From Bradyrhizobium sp. (GTDB lineage: Bacteria; Pseudomonadota; Alphaproteobacteria; Rhizobiales; Xanthobacteraceae): a stretch of 46,305 nt of DNA. Below, one piece after another: positions 34,450 through 42,058 of this stretch (positions are counted from its first letter, which is position 1; each line of letters starts with the position of its first letter). The DNA is taken from the NCBI RefSeq assembly GCF_030697065.1, contig NZ_JAUYQU010000216.1, forward strand, positions 1 through 46,305, in the 5' to 3' direction. A program made the translations under genes and the position numbers. The notes beneath the pieces are model-generated. The model was not told where the DNA came from. It did no database searches and saw nothing but the letters and a program-made list of their open reading frames with translations.

Positions 34450-35766
34450 TCAGACCTCGACACGCTTGATGGAAAGGGACTTCAGATACGCCGCCGGATC
34501 TTCCGGATCGAACACCTTGCCGTCGAAGAAGGTCTCCTTGCCGCGCGACTTGGAGGCGGGGATGTCGGCGGCGGCGACGCCCAGTTCCTTCGCCGCATCC
34601 TTCCAGAGGTCTTCGCGATTGACCTTGGCGATCAGCGCCTTGGAATCGAAGCCGGGCTCGAATTTGCCCCAGCGGATGTCCTCGGTCATGAACCAGAGAT
34701 CGTGGCTCTGGAACGGGTAGGAAGCGTGATCGGCCCAGTACTTCATGACGTGCGGGCTGTTCTCGACCACCCTGCCGGTGCCGTAGTCGAACTTGCCCTT
34801 GACGCGATCGGTGACGTCGTTGACCGGGCAATTGATCCACTGGCGCTTGGCGCAGATCGCCGCGACTTCGTCACGGTTTTCCGGCTTCTCGCACCACTGC
34901 TGCGCTTCCATCACTGCCATCAGCAGCGCCTTGGCCGCCTTCGGGTACTTGTCGACATAGGCGGCGCGCATGCCAAAGGATTTTTCCGGATGCTTGGCCC
35001 AGAGTTCGCCGGTCGTGATCGCGGTGTAGCCGATGTTCTGGTGGATCAACTGCAGGTTCCAGGGCTCGCAGACACAGAAGCAATCCATGGTGCCGACCTT
35101 CATGTTGGCCACCATCTGCGGCGGCGGCACCACGATGGTTTCGATGTCCTTGTCGGGATCGATGCCGCCGGCCGCGAGCCAGTAGCGGATCCACAGATCG
35201 TGGGTGCCGCCCGGGAAAGTCATCGCGGCCTTGATCGATTTGCCGGAGGCCTTCTTCTTGTCCAGCGCGACCTTGAACGGCGCGGTGTCGACGCCGACCT
35301 TGACGTCGCTGTATTCCTTGGCGACCGAAATGCACTGGCCGTTCAGATTGAGCCGCGCCAGGATGTACATCGGGGTCGGCTGGTTGTTCTGCGTCACCTT
35401 GCCGGAAGAGATCAGATACGGCATCGGGGTGAGGATGTGCGCGCCGTCGATGCCGTTGCCTTCGGAGCCGAGCACGAGATTGTCGCGCGTGGTGCCCCAG
35501 GAAGCCTGCTTCTGCACTTCGACGTCGGGCATGCCGTATTTGGCGAACATGCCCTTTTCCTTGGCGACGAACAGCGGCGCCGCGTCGGTCAACGCGATGA
35601 AGCCGAGTTTGGCGGCCTTGACTTCGGGACCCGCACCCTGCGCGAAGGCGCCGGCGGGGAAGTTCAGCCTGGCGGCGGCGAGCAGGGCTGCGGTACCCGC
35701 GGTGGCTTTCAGGATCTGACGGCGGCTGATGCCGCGGCGGGAGGTCTGGTCGGTCGGCTTCGTCAT
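34450..35766 (-). CDS. nrtA: Nitrate ABC transporter substrate-binding protein with Tat signal
   Basis: A 438-residue periplasmic or membrane-attached receptor for nitrate. The N-terminus holds a twin-arginine signal (SRRQILK, residues 14-20) followed by a hydrophobic segment ending near AGAFA. Core blocks VKLGFI-like AAKLGFIALTDAAPLFVAKE and CVCEPWN fit NrtA/CmpA. It is the first gene of the operon; the ATG at 35766 has AAAGGA about 12 bp upstream. The 318-bp region before it carries the regulatory sites listed separately. Confidence 0.94.
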   Translation of the reverse strand: MTKPTDQTSRRGISRRQILKATAGTAALLAAARLNFPAGAFAQGAGPEVKAAKLGFIALTDAAPLFVAKEKGMFAKYGMPDVEVQKQASWGTTRDNLVLGSEGNGIDGAHILTPMPYLISSGKVTQNNQPTPMYILARLNLNGQCISVAKEYSDVKVGVDTAPFKVALDKKKASGKSIKAAMTFPGGTHDLWIRYWLAAGGIDPDKDIETIVVPPPQMVANMKVGTMDCFCVCEPWNLQLIHQNIGYTAITTGELWAKHPEKSFGMRAAYVDKYPKAAKALLMAVMEAQQWCEKPENRDEVAAICAKRQWINCPVNDVTDRVKGKFDYGTGRVVENSPHVMKYWADHASYPFQSHDLWFMTEDIRWGKFEPGFDSKALIAKVNREDLWKDAAKELGVAAADIPASKSRGKETFFDGKVFDPEDPAAYLKSLSIKRVEV

Positions 35767-35826
35767 GGGCGCTGGCGTCCTTTGCGTCGGTTGGGCCGTT
35801 CGTCAGGTGTCACCGCTGGAAGCGCA

Positions 35827-35853
35827 CGGAGGCACGCTCCGGGGAGGCCCCGG
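35827..35853 (-). promoter_or_regulatory. Overlapping leader hairpins before nrtA
   Basis: On the minus strand the leader can form CCGGGG-CCT-CCCCGG (35839-35853) or CGGAG-CGTGC-CTCCG (35827-35841). The two share bases 35839-35841, so they exclude each other. This is the kind of switch expected for attenuation, for example by NasT, which is known to act on nitrate operon leaders in Bradyrhizobium. No U-tract follows, so a terminator is not shown. Confidence 0.35.
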
Positions 35854-35920
35854 TCTGGCGGTTTCACAATTCGGATGATTGGTTTCGAGGGACGGCATCA
35901 ATGGCGTCGGCACCAGCTAT

Positions 35921-35935
35921 TCAAGCTTCGTGCCA
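35921..35935 (-). promoter_or_regulatory. Sigma-54-like -24/-12 promoter for the nitrate operon
   Basis: The minus strand reads TGGCACG-AAGC-TTGA, matching the sigma-54 consensus TGGCACG-N4-TTGC except for the last base (GA in place of GC at -12). It lies about 155 bp before nrtA. NtrC/sigma-54 control of nitrate assimilation is known in the genus. The -12 mismatch lowers the confidence. Confidence 0.5.
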
Positions 35936-36039
35936 AGCCGGTGCGACGAAAAAATCGTATGTCAGTCAGATGCTTGTGAGTTCAATCTGGAGGCGCCGAG
36001 CTGGACACCCGCATCGAAAATTTGCGATTCGCTCATTTC

Positions 36040-36054
36040 TTGTGCGCCGCACAA
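36040..36054. promoter_or_regulatory. Palindrome TTGTGC-N3-GCACAA upstream of nrtA
   Basis: Perfect 6-bp arms separated by GCC lie about 105 bp upstream of the sigma-54-like element and 31 bp beyond the stop of the dioxygenase gene. An enhancer site for an activator such as NtrC is possible, though the NtrC consensus has the opposite half-site orientation (GCAC ... GTGC). The rest of the region 35767-36084 shows no coding. Confidence 0.4.
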
Positions 36055-36084
36055 AGATTGAGCAAGCCTCCAGGCCGACGATTC

Positions 36085-36996
36085 CTAGGCGTCTTCGGCT
36101 ACGGCCAGCATTGGCTTCGGCGCCGTTCCCTTGCCCGGCTTCATGCGAAACTCATAGGTCATCAAATGCCATGGCGCGGGCGCCGGCTTGCCGTCCGGCA
36201 TCAGCGCATCGCTGCGCTTTTCGATCCTGGCGACCAGTTCGTCCTTCACCCCGAACACCACATCGGTATCGAGGTATTTGTCGCCTTCGATGAAGACATG
36301 CGTGACCAGCGGCTCGTAGCCGGGCGCGTCGACGAGGAAATGCACATGCGCCGGCCGCATCGGATGGCGACGGGTCTGCAGGATCATTTCCCCGACCGGA
36401 CCGTCGGTCGGAATCGGATAACTACACGGCAGGATGGTGCGGAAGAAAAACCGGCCATCGGCGTCGGTGATGAAGCGCGCCCGCGATGACGGACCCCGGG
36501 TCTCGTAATCCGGCTTTTGCGAATCGTAGAAGCCGTCATCGTCGGCGTGCCAGATGTCGACCGGGACGCCCGCCAGCGGCTTGCCCGCGAGGTCGGTGAC
36601 GCGGCTCTGCACGAACATCCGTTCGCCCTCGAGTTCGGAGGAGACATCGGTGCCGTGCGGCATCGGTCGGTGTTCGCCGACATAGAACGGCCCCAGCACC
36701 GTCGTCTCGGTCGCGCCCTCGCGCTCGCGATGGTTGACGGCGTCGACCAGCATCGACACCCCGAGCACGTCGGACAGCAGGATGAACTCCTGCCGGCTCG
36801 ACGAGCATTTCTGGCCGGTGCGGGTCAAAAAATCGATCGCGTAGCCCCATTCGTCGAAGGAGAGATCGGTCTTGCGCACGTAGTCGTGCAGCGACTTCAC
36901 CAGTTCTTCCATCAGGAACCTGACCCGCGGGTCCGGCGTCTCCTCGAAACTCTTGATGACGGCGGCGGTCAGTTCGGTGTCGTTGAATTGCGGCAT
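36085..36996 (-). CDS. Intradiol ring-cleavage dioxygenase (catechol/hydroxyquinol type)
   Basis: A 303-residue non-haem Fe(III) enzyme that cuts catechol-type rings between the hydroxyls. Iron ligands are visible as Tyr in GFYDSQ, Tyr in CSYPIP, and two His in RPAHVHFLV. The N-terminal helical linker region (about residues 1-100) is that of catechol and hydroxyquinol 1,2-dioxygenases, and the beta-sandwich follows. A length near 300 and the DSQKP block are compatible with a hydroxyquinol 1,2-dioxygenase. AGGA precedes the ATG. No other ring-degradation gene is adjacent. Confidence 0.92.
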   Translation of the reverse strand: MPQFNDTELTAAVIKSFEETPDPRVRFLMEELVKSLHDYVRKTDLSFDEWGYAIDFLTRTGQKCSSSRQEFILLSDVLGVSMLVDAVNHREREGATETTVLGPFYVGEHRPMPHGTDVSSELEGERMFVQSRVTDLAGKPLAGVPVDIWHADDDGFYDSQKPDYETRGPSSRARFITDADGRFFFRTILPCSYPIPTDGPVGEMILQTRRHPMRPAHVHFLVDAPGYEPLVTHVFIEGDKYLDTDVVFGVKDELVARIEKRSDALMPDGKPAPAPWHLMTYEFRMKPGKGTAPKPMLAVAEDA

Positions 36997-37131
36997 GTCG
37001 GGCTGTCCTGCGGCGGCGCGTGTGACGGGCGAAGCCTACACCAGCCGCCCGCCCGGGGTAAGCAGGCGACGCTTGGAACGACGTGCCATTTTCGGCTATC
37101 AAGGCGGACCGCGACAGCCCCGGAGACCCCG

Positions 37132-38406
37132 ATGTTAGCCCCGACCCCCGCCTCGCCCGAATCCGCCGGCATGTCCAAGGCCGGCTTCGACCGCATCGAT
37201 GCGCATCTGAAGCACCGCTACATCGACGCCGGCCGCTTTCCGGGGTCGCAGATTCTGGTCTACCGCCGCGGCAAGGTGGTGCACAGCGCGGTGCAGGGTT
37301 TTGCCGACCTCGAGCGCAAGGTGCCGGTCAGGGACGACACCATCTTCCGGATCTATTCGATGACCAAGCCGATCACGTCGGTGGCCTTCATGATGCTGGT
37401 CGAGGAAGGCCGCGTCGCGCTCGACGAGCCCGTGCACAAATACATCCCGGAGTGGAAGAACCTCGGCGTGTTCCAGGCCGGCACCGCGCCGGCCTTCCTG
37501 ACCAGGCCGCCGTCACGGCCGATGCTGATCGTCGACCTGCTGCGGCACACGTCCGGACTGACCTACGGCTTCCAGCAGCGCTCCAATGTCGATGCCGCCT
37601 ATCGCGAGATGAAGATCGGCGAGGTCGTCAAGTCAGGCACGCTGCGGTCGATGATCGACGACCTCGCGAAAATTCCGCTGGAGTTCTCTCCCGGCGAGGG
37701 CTGGAATTATTCCGTCTCCACCGACGTAGTCGGATACCTCGTAGGCCTGATCAGCGGCATGCCGTTCGAGCAGTTCCTGAAGGAGCGCATCTTCGATCCG
37801 CTCGGGATGACCGATACCGATTTTCATGTACCTGCCGGCAAGGCGGGTCGCTTCGCGGCCTGCTATTCGGCCGACGCGAAGCTCGGCATGACCTCCCCGG
37901 GCACCGATCTCAAGGCCGGCCTGACACTGCAGGACGACCCCACCACGAGTTCGTTCCTGTCGCCGCCGTCGTTCGTTTCCGGTGGCGGCGGGCTGTGCTC
38001 GACCGCCGCCGACTATCTCACCTTCTGCCGCGCGCTGCTGAACCGCGGCGAACTCGGCGGCGTCCGGCTGCTCGGTCCGAAGACGCTGGCGCTGATGACG
38101 TCGAATCACCTGCCCGGCGGCTGCGACCTGCCGGCGATGTCGCGCTCGCTGTTCTCGGAGGCGACCTACAACGGCATCGGCTTCGGCCTCGGCTTCTCCG
38201 TCACCATGAACCCGGCGCAAACGCTGATTCCCGGCAGCGCCGGTGAATATTCCTGGGGCGGAGCGGCGACGACATCGTTCTGGATCGATCCCGCGGAAGA
38301 ACTGATCGCCATCTTCATGACCCAGGTGCTGCCGTCGAGCGCCTATCCGATCCGGCGTGAACTGCGCACCATGGTCTATTCCGCCATCACCGACAGCAAC
38401 CTCTGA
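37132..38406 (+). CDS. Beta-lactamase-family serine hydrolase (EstB/class C-like)
   Basis: A 424-residue hydrolase of the serine beta-lactamase-like fold. The nucleophile motif is SMTK at 76-79 and the second motif is Y193-S194 (GWNYSVS). There is no signal peptide, so a cytoplasmic esterase or peptidase is more likely than a periplasmic beta-lactamase. The start is the ATG at 37132 with GGAG upstream; the frame extends further upstream only antisense to the dioxygenase. It is divergent from the dioxygenase gene across 135 bp. Confidence 0.9.
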   Translation: MLAPTPASPESAGMSKAGFDRIDAHLKHRYIDAGRFPGSQILVYRRGKVVHSAVQGFADLERKVPVRDDTIFRIYSMTKPITSVAFMMLVEEGRVALDEPVHKYIPEWKNLGVFQAGTAPAFLTRPPSRPMLIVDLLRHTSGLTYGFQQRSNVDAAYREMKIGEVVKSGTLRSMIDDLAKIPLEFSPGEGWNYSVSTDVVGYLVGLISGMPFEQFLKERIFDPLGMTDTDFHVPAGKAGRFAACYSADAKLGMTSPGTDLKAGLTLQDDPTTSSFLSPPSFVSGGGGLCSTAADYLTFCRALLNRGELGGVRLLGPKTLALMTSNHLPGGCDLPAMSRSLFSEATYNGIGFGLGFSVTMNPAQTLIPGSAGEYSWGGAATTSFWIDPAEELIAIFMTQVLPSSAYPIRRELRTMVYSAITDSNL

Positions 38407-38526
38407 GCAGCAGGCCGGGCGTTCAAGGCACCATGGAACCCGGCTTCCGCTGGCGCGTTTCCAACGCTTCTCCTATGCTCGGCGCATCAGGCGCTTTCGC
38501 GCCGGACGTCATCAGCCGGAATCCGC

Positions 38527-40026
38527 GTGCCGAAACTCTCCTTGCCAGTGCGTCTCGTCCTGCTGGTCGCGGGAACAACGCTGCCGCTGATCATCTTCGC
38601 GGTTGGCCTCGTTTTCTATAACTACGAACAGGACCGCCGGGCCGCGACGCAGCGCGTGCTGGAAACGGTACGCAGCATCCGGCTGGTTCTCGACGCCGAA
38701 ATGCAGCGGATGACCGGCGGGCTCCGGGTGATGGCGCTGACCAACGCGCTGCGGGACCGCGATTTCGACGGCTTCCGCCCCATCGCCACCAGCTTTCTCG
38801 AGCGATATGGCAAGGAGGGCGTCGTGCTGGTAGCCGACCGCGACGGCCGTCAGCTGTTTTCCTCGGTCACGGCGGATACAGCGAGCCTTCCGCCGCGCAA
38901 CCATCGCGACGTCGTCGAGAAGGCATTCGCAACCAAGAGCACGCAATACTCCAGCCTGTTCATCGACGAAGTAAAGAAACGGCTGATCGTGACGATCGAG
39001 GTGCCGGTGCTTCGCGACGGCGAGGTCGTCAGTGTCCTTTCTTTCAGTCCGCCGATCGAGATCTTCCAGGCACTCATCGAGAAGCAGCGTCCGAGCCAGG
39101 CCTGGACGATCTCGATCTTCGACCGCGACAGCATCAACTTCGCGCGTGTTCCCAATCCGCAGGAAACCGTCGGCAAACGCGCCTCGCCGACGCTGTACGC
39201 CGCGATGCAGCGCGCACCGGAAACCACCGTGCCGACGGTGTCGCTCGAAGGCGTGCCGCTGATCACGAGCTTTGCACGCTCCTCGCTCACCGGCTGGACG
39301 GTGGCCGCCGGGATCGCGGAGAGCTCGCTGGTCGGCCCGTTGTTGCGCAACCTCGCCATCACCAGCGTGATCGGCGGCCTCCTGCTGCTGATCGGCCTCG
39401 CCTTCGCGGTGCGGATGGCGAGGGCGATCGCCCGGGGCGAGATGCTGCACGATCTGTTGATCGAAGAGCTCAATCATCGCGTCAAGAATACGCTGGCGAT
39501 CCTGCAGGCGATCGCCACGCAGACCTTTCGCAGCGCCAGCAGGGTCGAGCGCGAGAAATTCGAGGGACGTCTCGGGGCGCTGGCGGAAGCGCACAACCTT
39601 CTCAGCAAGGAAAAGTGGGAGGGCTCGGAACTCAAGGATGTCGTCGGCCGTGTGCTGCAGCCCTATCTGCTCAGCACGCCGGAGCGGCTGCGAATCTCCG
39701 GCCCGAACGTGCCGCTGTCGCCACGGCTTGCCGTGGTGCTGTCGATGATCCTGCACGAGATCGCGACCAACGCCGCCAAATACGGCGCGCTGTCGAACGA
39801 CAGCGGCAAGGTTGCGCTGGACTGGGAGGTGATCGCGGAAGACGCCAAACGGCAATTGAGGTTGATCTGGACGGAATCCGGCGGGCCGCACGTCACAGCG
39901 CCGGTGCAGCGTGGCTTCGGTTCGCGGCTGATCGAGCGCAGCGCCCGCGACCAGCTCGGCGGCGAGGCTACCGTCGATTTTCTGCCCCGCGGCGTTGTCT
40001 GCACGGTGACCTGCACGCTGGAATAG
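38527..40026 (+). CDS. HWE-family sensor histidine kinase
   Basis: A 499-residue membrane kinase. One membrane segment lies at about 8-30 and a second at about 275-297, enclosing a periplasmic dCache-like sensor region. The C-terminal kinase domain has the phospho-acceptor H317 in ELNHRVKNTLAILQAIATQT, then LHEIATNAAKYGALS and IWTESGGP, the HWE-family pattern. Such kinases are frequent in rhizobia and often act in general stress or light sensing. No response regulator gene is adjacent, so it is an orphan. The GTG start at 38527 lacks a strong ribosome site. Confidence 0.9.
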   Translation: MPKLSLPVRLVLLVAGTTLPLIIFAVGLVFYNYEQDRRAATQRVLETVRSIRLVLDAEMQRMTGGLRVMALTNALRDRDFDGFRPIATSFLERYGKEGVVLVADRDGRQLFSSVTADTASLPPRNHRDVVEKAFATKSTQYSSLFIDEVKKRLIVTIEVPVLRDGEVVSVLSFSPPIEIFQALIEKQRPSQAWTISIFDRDSINFARVPNPQETVGKRASPTLYAAMQRAPETTVPTVSLEGVPLITSFARSSLTGWTVAAGIAESSLVGPLLRNLAITSVIGGLLLLIGLAFAVRMARAIARGEMLHDLLIEELNHRVKNTLAILQAIATQTFRSASRVEREKFEGRLGALAEAHNLLSKEKWEGSELKDVVGRVLQPYLLSTPERLRISGPNVPLSPRLAVVLSMILHEIATNAAKYGALSNDSGKVALDWEVIAEDAKRQLRLIWTESGGPHVTAPVQRGFGSRLIERSARDQLGGEATVDFLPRGVVCTVTCTLE

Positions 40027-40105
40027 GGCATTCTGGCCTCGAGGCCGGGAACAAAATCCGGCCGCCGGAACTTAACGTCGAATGCACGAAATCCGGGAGA
40101 TCGCG

Positions 40106-40408
40106 ATGAGATTCACACAAACGTTATTGGCGGGTGCCATGCTGGCGATGATCGGTTCGGCGACGTGGGCCCAGGAAGCGCGTACCGGAACGATCACCAT
40201 GCTCAATCGGATCAGCGGGACCATTACCATTCAGCCGGTGCCAAGCGGCACCGAGAACGCCACGGTTGGAGCGAACACCGGCGGCGCGGCGGAGCAATTC
40301 AAGGTTCAAGCCGGCATGCTGACGACACTGCACGCCGGCGACCGGGTTACTTTCTCGGTCAGCGAAACGGGCGGGACGAAGACCATCACGAAAATCGAGA
40401 AGCGGTAG
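40106..40408 (+). CDS. Small secreted protein, CusF-like
   Basis: A 100-residue protein with a clear Sec signal (MRFTQTLLAGAMLAMIGSATWA). The mature part is a short beta-rich domain with the pattern G-x-I-x(n)-ISGTITI, FKVQ, LHAGDRVTFSV and ITKIEK, resembling the OB-fold of CusF/copper-binding small periplasmic proteins. The CusF Trp and Met ligands are not obvious, so metal binding is uncertain. The ATG at 40106 has GGGAGA upstream. It follows the HWE kinase by about 80 bp on the same strand and may share its transcript. Confidence 0.7.
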   Translation: MRFTQTLLAGAMLAMIGSATWAQEARTGTITMLNRISGTITIQPVPSGTENATVGANTGGAAEQFKVQAGMLTTLHAGDRVTFSVSETGGTKTITKIEKR

Positions 40409-40412
40409 TTTT

Positions 40413-41570
40413 TCACCCGATCCAGATCCTGCGGGCGAACAACGCGGTGTTCATGAGCAGGGCTGCACCGAGAAGCCCGATCACGCCGGCCAGCAGCCAT
40501 TTCGCCCGCAGCAACAAATCGGCCAACACGACGAACAGGGGAAACGAAACCAGATTGAACCGGCCCATCGACACGAAGCCTGCCGGCCCGCCGCTGAGTG
40601 TCAGATATGGCAGCAACAACACGCCCATGGCGAACAGTGTCCATGAAGAGCGCAGCCGAAACGCACCCACGGCGATCAGGACAATGAACAGCAGCGTAAA
40701 CCAGCTGTCTTGTCCCCATGGATTCCAGTCATTGAGGGTCATCCGGGTGAACGGTTCGAGCTTGAGTGCCGCAATTATCCGCGCAGCCATGGTCGTTTCC
40801 CGGTGGAAAGCGGTCTGCCCTTCGGCGAAGACGAACGGATCCCCGAACTGGCTCCAGAGATAGATCATGAACAGCCAGAGGCCGGACGTCGCGAGAACGA
40901 CGCACGGCAAGAGGACCGCAAGGAACGGCCTCTGATCGCGATTGCGCCACATCTCCCAGAGCAGGACGGGCAGCAGCACAATGCCCGTTGACCGGTCGGC
41001 CACCGCGAGGCCCGCAAGCAGCGCTGCCGACAGATAGCGCCCCTGCTTCAACACAAGAAAAAACGCAACGATCAGGAGCAACTGCAGAGGCTCGGTATAC
41101 CCGGCCGACAGCAAGACCGAGGTCGGAAAGAAGCTGAGCAGTGCGACGGTGGCGAGAGCGAGCCGGTCGCCGAATTCCTCGCGAACCAGCTTGAAAAGAG
41201 CGACCACCGCCAACAGTCCCGCGACGTTGGCCACCAGCAGCAGTGAATCGGCGGGCGACAGGCCGCTGATCGCCGCGAGACCCCGCGAGAGCAGCGGATA
41301 TAGCGGGTAGAACACGACATTCTGTTGAATGGTCGGATCGCCGTTATACCGGTATCCCTCGGTTGCGATCTTGAAATACCATTCCGAATCCCATTGCAGC
41401 AATTGGTGGTACCAGAACGGTCCCGCAGACCAGTCCGCCGCCGTGATGGGCAGGTATTTTCGTGAGAACACCAGTCCGAGTGCGACCACCACCCGCGAAC
41501 ACAGATAGATCGATATGGCCCAGACATAGGGCAGGAAAGCATGGTCCTTCCACATCGCACTCCGCATCAT
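40413..41570 (-). CDS. PIG-V-like mannosyltransferase / GT-C glycosyltransferase family membrane protein
   Basis: A hydrophobic protein of about 385 residues with ten or more membrane segments. WDSEWYFKIATEGYRY and VFYPLYPLL are hallmarks of PIG-V-type mannosyltransferases, which use lipid-linked sugar. Such bacterial proteins glycosylate lipids or proteins on the periplasmic side. The start is ambiguous: ATG at 41570 or 41567, or a GTG at 41597; none has a good Shine-Dalgarno site. It converges on the CusF-like gene with only 4 bp between stops. Confidence 0.8.
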   Translation of the reverse strand: MMRSAMWKDHAFLPYVWAISIYLCSRVVVALGLVFSRKYLPITAADWSAGPFWYHQLLQWDSEWYFKIATEGYRYNGDPTIQQNVVFYPLYPLLSRGLAAISGLSPADSLLLVANVAGLLAVVALFKLVREEFGDRLALATVALLSFFPTSVLLSAGYTEPLQLLLIVAFFLVLKQGRYLSAALLAGLAVADRSTGIVLLPVLLWEMWRNRDQRPFLAVLLPCVVLATSGLWLFMIYLWSQFGDPFVFAEGQTAFHRETTMAARIIAALKLEPFTRMTLNDWNPWGQDSWFTLLFIVLIAVGAFRLRSSWTLFAMGVLLLPYLTLSGGPAGFVSMGRFNLVSFPLFVVLADLLLRAKWLLAGVIGLLGAALLMNTALFARRIWIG

Positions 41571-41681
41571 GACCGGAGTGTCGCGCGGTCCGCGCACAAG
41601 ATCAATCGTGCGGGATCACACGACTCGCCGGGATTGCAGAAACGATGAGGATTTTTCTGCCTCAAAACACCTGCCCCCTCC

Positions 41682-41709
41682 TTGAAACCAAAACGCGATT
41701 TGCTAGTTT
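41682..41709 (+). promoter_or_regulatory. Promoter of the ROSE-hsp20 remnant-rpoH unit
   Basis: TTGAAA (41682-41687) and TAGTTT (41704-41709) with a 16-bp spacer form a sigma-70-type promoter. The same arrangement, TTGAAA-N16-TAATTT, lies before the second ROSE. Transcription would start near 41716, at the ROSE 5' end. A CTTG start could also suit an RpoH-type -35. Confidence 0.6.
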
Positions 41710-41715
41710 TGTGCG

Positions 41716-41821
41716 TGCCGCCACAGGCGGTTCCGGGCGCCCTTCGGGGGCCCGGTGGAGACGGGCGCCGGGGGTGTCCGGCGTTTGCTCGTACCCATCT
41801 TGCTCTTTGGAGGATTTGGCT
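41716..41821 (+). ncRNA. ROSE RNA thermometer 1 (upstream of the Hsp20 remnant and rpoH)
   Basis: The 5' UTR contains the ROSE signature: GC hairpins (GCCGCC-ACA-GGCGG; CCGGGCGCCC-TTCG-GGGGCCCGG; CGCCGG ... CCGGCG) and a final hairpin where CTTGCTC pairs with GGAGGA of the Shine-Dalgarno site, with the family's UUGCU motif. At low temperature this would hide the ribosome site; heat would open it. The sequence is near-identical to ROSE 2 at 43686-43790. Confidence 0.9.
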
Positions 41822-41974
41822 ATGAGGACTTGCGATCTGACCGCTTGGTGGCGGTCGTTACCGGGCTTCGACGACCTTTTCGGTCCGGTCGATGTTACCC
41901 GAGATGCAGACGGCAGCAATTTCCCGAGCAGCGCCGGGCCGACAGCCGTACCCAACATCCAAACCGAGCCTTAA
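41822..41974 (+). CDS. 50-residue Hsp20 N-terminal remnant behind a ROSE element
   Basis: The ATG is placed exactly as in the downstream hsp20 gene (GGAGGATTTGGCT-ATGAGGAC). The product begins MRTCDLTAWWRSLPGFDDLF, clearly related to MRTTYDFSPLWRSTIGFDRL of the full-length Hsp20 at 43791, but ends after 50 residues, before any alpha-crystallin domain. It cannot be a working chaperone. It is either a truncated duplicate or a short leader peptide whose translation under ROSE control links to rpoH, 84 bp downstream. Stop TAA at 41972-41974. Confidence 0.7.
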   Translation: MRTCDLTAWWRSLPGFDDLFGPVDVTRDADGSNFPSSAGPTAVPNIQTEP

Positions 41975-42058
41975 GCAGTCCGAGAGCTGGTTCGATGGAT
42001 CGCGCCAATCGCCCTGTTGAACCGCGTCATGTTTCCTGCGCCAATGAGGTGTTCAAGA

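Noticed and set aside
35839..35853. CCGGGG-N3-CCCCGG considered as an intrinsic terminator in the nrtA leader
   Set aside because: No run of U follows on the minus strand; kept only as a possible leader structure.
38512..39891. 459-codon minus-strand frame opposite the HWE kinase
   Set aside because: Arg/Asp/Gln-rich shadow; the plus strand carries clear kinase motifs.
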